NCBI RefSeq assembly: GCF_021026195.1 | Contig: NZ_JAJNCT010000009.1 | Coordinates: 530,669-594,668, forward strand | Length of the DNA: 64,000 bases | Direction: 5' to 3' | Origin: Comamonas koreensis | GTDB taxonomy: Bacteria > Pseudomonadota > Gammaproteobacteria > Burkholderiales > Burkholderiaceae_C | Part shown: positions 62,919 to 64,000 of the stretch, one piece after another | How the letters are laid out: each line of letters starts with the position of its first letter | Numbering within the stretch: the stretch's first letter is position 1 | Program-made: the position numbers and the translations under genes | The notes under the pieces: model-generated | What the model was told of the DNA's origin: nothing | Databases searched by the model: none | What the model saw: only the letters and a program-made list of their open reading frames with translations

Positions 62919-63035
62919 GAGACAACGTATTACAACTTAAAAATGAAATTTAGCGACTGGGCGCCACAGATGCTCAGTCGACTAGAGATGCTCGAGTTCG
63001 AGAATGCTAAGCTGAAACGTATTTCACCGACCTGA
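62919..63035 (+). mobile_element. IS3-family OrfA remnant
   Basis: The frame starting at 62919 reads ETTYYNLKMKFSDWAPQMLS then RLEMLEFENAKLKR before a stop at 63033. This matches the end of an IS3 OrfA helix-turn-helix (SETTYYNWKKKYGG) and the leucine-zipper start (LRELEAENAKLKR). Everything else of the element is gone or unrecognisable. Confidence 0.5.
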
Positions 63036-63325
63036 CCCGAGACAGCATTCGCCCACTTGTACAAGCTGCGTGTCGATGCGACTGAACGGGCTGCGACCTA
63101 GGAACCGAATAGCCGCGCTCGACAACTTGCTTAACTGCGTCCTTCTGGAATCACGGTGTAAGGCTCTGTACACTCATTACGAGCTTCTATGCTCAAAAGA
63201 TAGTCTGATTTAGACTACCTGACTAGGGACAGTGCAAAAACCTTAGGTCGGTGTCAACGAGACAGGCAGCAGTTCACCCATGCGTAGAGATTGGGTGGGA
63301 GTTTTGCAGAGTTTCCTTAGGCCTT
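63036..63325. other. Intergenic region, IS debris
   Basis: About 290 bp with no intact gene; it may contain further decayed OrfB sequence after the IS3 OrfA fragment, but I cannot align it with confidence. Confidence 0.3.
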
Positions 63326-64000
63326 TCAAAATTTGTTAAGGTGTCTGTTGTAATTTCCCACCATGTTGTTATAGTCTTTCACTGCATTGCCCAGATGGCC
63401 TGGATGACCGGTAGCCTTAAATTCACGCACTTGGCCGATCATGCTTTGCATGTATGAGGTCATACTGTTATGTGAGCTATTGGGCTCTTTGCCGGGGGCT
63501 GCTTCAGCTTTTGCTTTATTCAGTTCGGCTGTATATTCCTGTTGTGCAGCTTCAACGACTGCCACCGCGGCATCGGCTTTGCTGATCCAGACCTTGTCCT
63601 TAGCGCTTGCGCGGCCTTGGGCTTGGTCAATAACAACCATGAGGGATTTCGCGGCCGCCATGCTGGCAAGCATGTTGTAGTTGACCATATCTCCTGCGGC
63701 TTTAAGTTTAGCCATATGGTCTCGGCGCTGCTGGTCTTGTACGCGATCAAGTGCATTTCCCACTCCGTCGATGCTAGCCAGGGTGGCGGTGAAACCTGCT
63801 TTCATCTCACCGTCGGCAGCGCGGGCGCGCTCATAGTTGTCTTCCAGAAAACCCTTGGTTTTTAGGTATGAGTCCATGGGGGACCAAGCGGCCAGCAATT
63901 GTTTGCCACTGTTGATCAGTTTGTCGACTGCTTCGTCAAGCTGAGGATCACCCGAACCAGTGGCGCGAGCTTTTTGCAGAGTATCAAGGATTTCCTTGAA
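63326..64000 (-). CDS. YiiG/DUF3829-like protein, C-terminal part
   Basis: The frame is open from the window edge at 64000 to the stop at 63326, giving 224 residues of a longer protein whose N-terminus lies outside. It is helical and charged, with KQLLAAWSPMDSYLKTKGFLEDNYERAR and SYMQSMIGQVREFKATGHPG, a pattern I recall from the YiiG-like DUF3829 family of exported lipoproteins. The signal or lipobox would be off the window. Function unknown. Confidence 0.7.
   Translation of the reverse strand, partial: FKEILDTLQKARATGSGDPQLDEAVDKLINSGKQLLAAWSPMDSYLKTKGFLEDNYERARAADGEMKAGFTATLASIDGVGNALDRVQDQQRRDHMAKLKAAGDMVNYNMLASMAAAKSLMVVIDQAQGRASAKDKVWISKADAAVAVVEAAQQEYTAELNKAKAEAAPGKEPNSSHNSMTSYMQSMIGQVREFKATGHPGHLGNAVKDYNNMVGNYNRHLNKF

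Overview
The window looks like chromosome from a high-GC betaproteobacterium of the Comamonadaceae (Comamonas or Delftia type). The evidence is GC-rich coding with GC-ending codons, a small Trp-rich membrane protein of a Burkholderiales-type family, IPTL-CTERM-like surface proteins, and a quinone-linked L-/D-lactate dehydrogenase pair. This assignment is inference from gene content; no 16S or other marker gene is present, and I saw no tRNA or rRNA gene.

Layout. 1-7.4 kb: lactate utilisation (end of an LldR-type regulator, lldD, dld), a LysR regulator, a small unknown ORF, a CitMHS-type carboxylate transporter and the Trp-rich small protein. 7.4-23 kb: two paralogous giant surface proteins (1768 and 1356 aa), each followed by a nearly identical terminator region and then by an island of strongly palindromic repeats. 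The islands hold seven mosaic copies of an about 300-bp unit, and the second ends in an expanded hexanucleotide microsatellite. A third surface protein with a canonical IPTL-CTERM tail follows. 23.6-25.4 kb: a short-chain dehydrogenase and a divergent LysR regulator. 26.2-37.5 kb: a 1974-aa exported multidomain protein, an overlapping transglutaminase-like protein without its catalytic Cys, and an AT-rich string of tiny membrane proteins. 37.7-40 kb: an acetyltransferase and small conserved unknowns. 40.4-43.5 kb: a DUF11-repeat surface protein. 43.7-49.2 kb: a broken XRE regulator and a hydroxyproline catabolic operon (permease, epimerase, pyrroline-4-hydroxy-2-carboxylate deaminase, D-hydroxyproline oxidase), with a divergent AraC regulator at 49.7 kb. 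50.6-52.4 kb: a 'mobile mystery' A/B (HTH/Fic) pair behind three CTATAGG operator-like sites, then IS debris. 52.7-58.3 kb: an RHS toxin system split over three separately exported proteins plus an immunity candidate. 59-61.1 kb: another surface protein. 61.4-63.1 kb: IS30 and IS3 ruins with a small alpha-CTD-like protein between them. The window ends inside a YiiG/DUF3829-like gene.

How it fits together. Housekeeping carbon and amino-acid modules (lactate, hydroxyproline) alternate with a large, probably fast-evolving surface and competition repertoire. Six exported proteins end in a short motif, one hydrophobic helix and a basic tail, suggesting a shared sorting route; its processing enzyme is not in the window. 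The best candidates for undescribed biology are the covarying, nested-hairpin repeat islands bounded by 22-bp inverted repeats, and the split, Sec-exported RHS toxin cassette.
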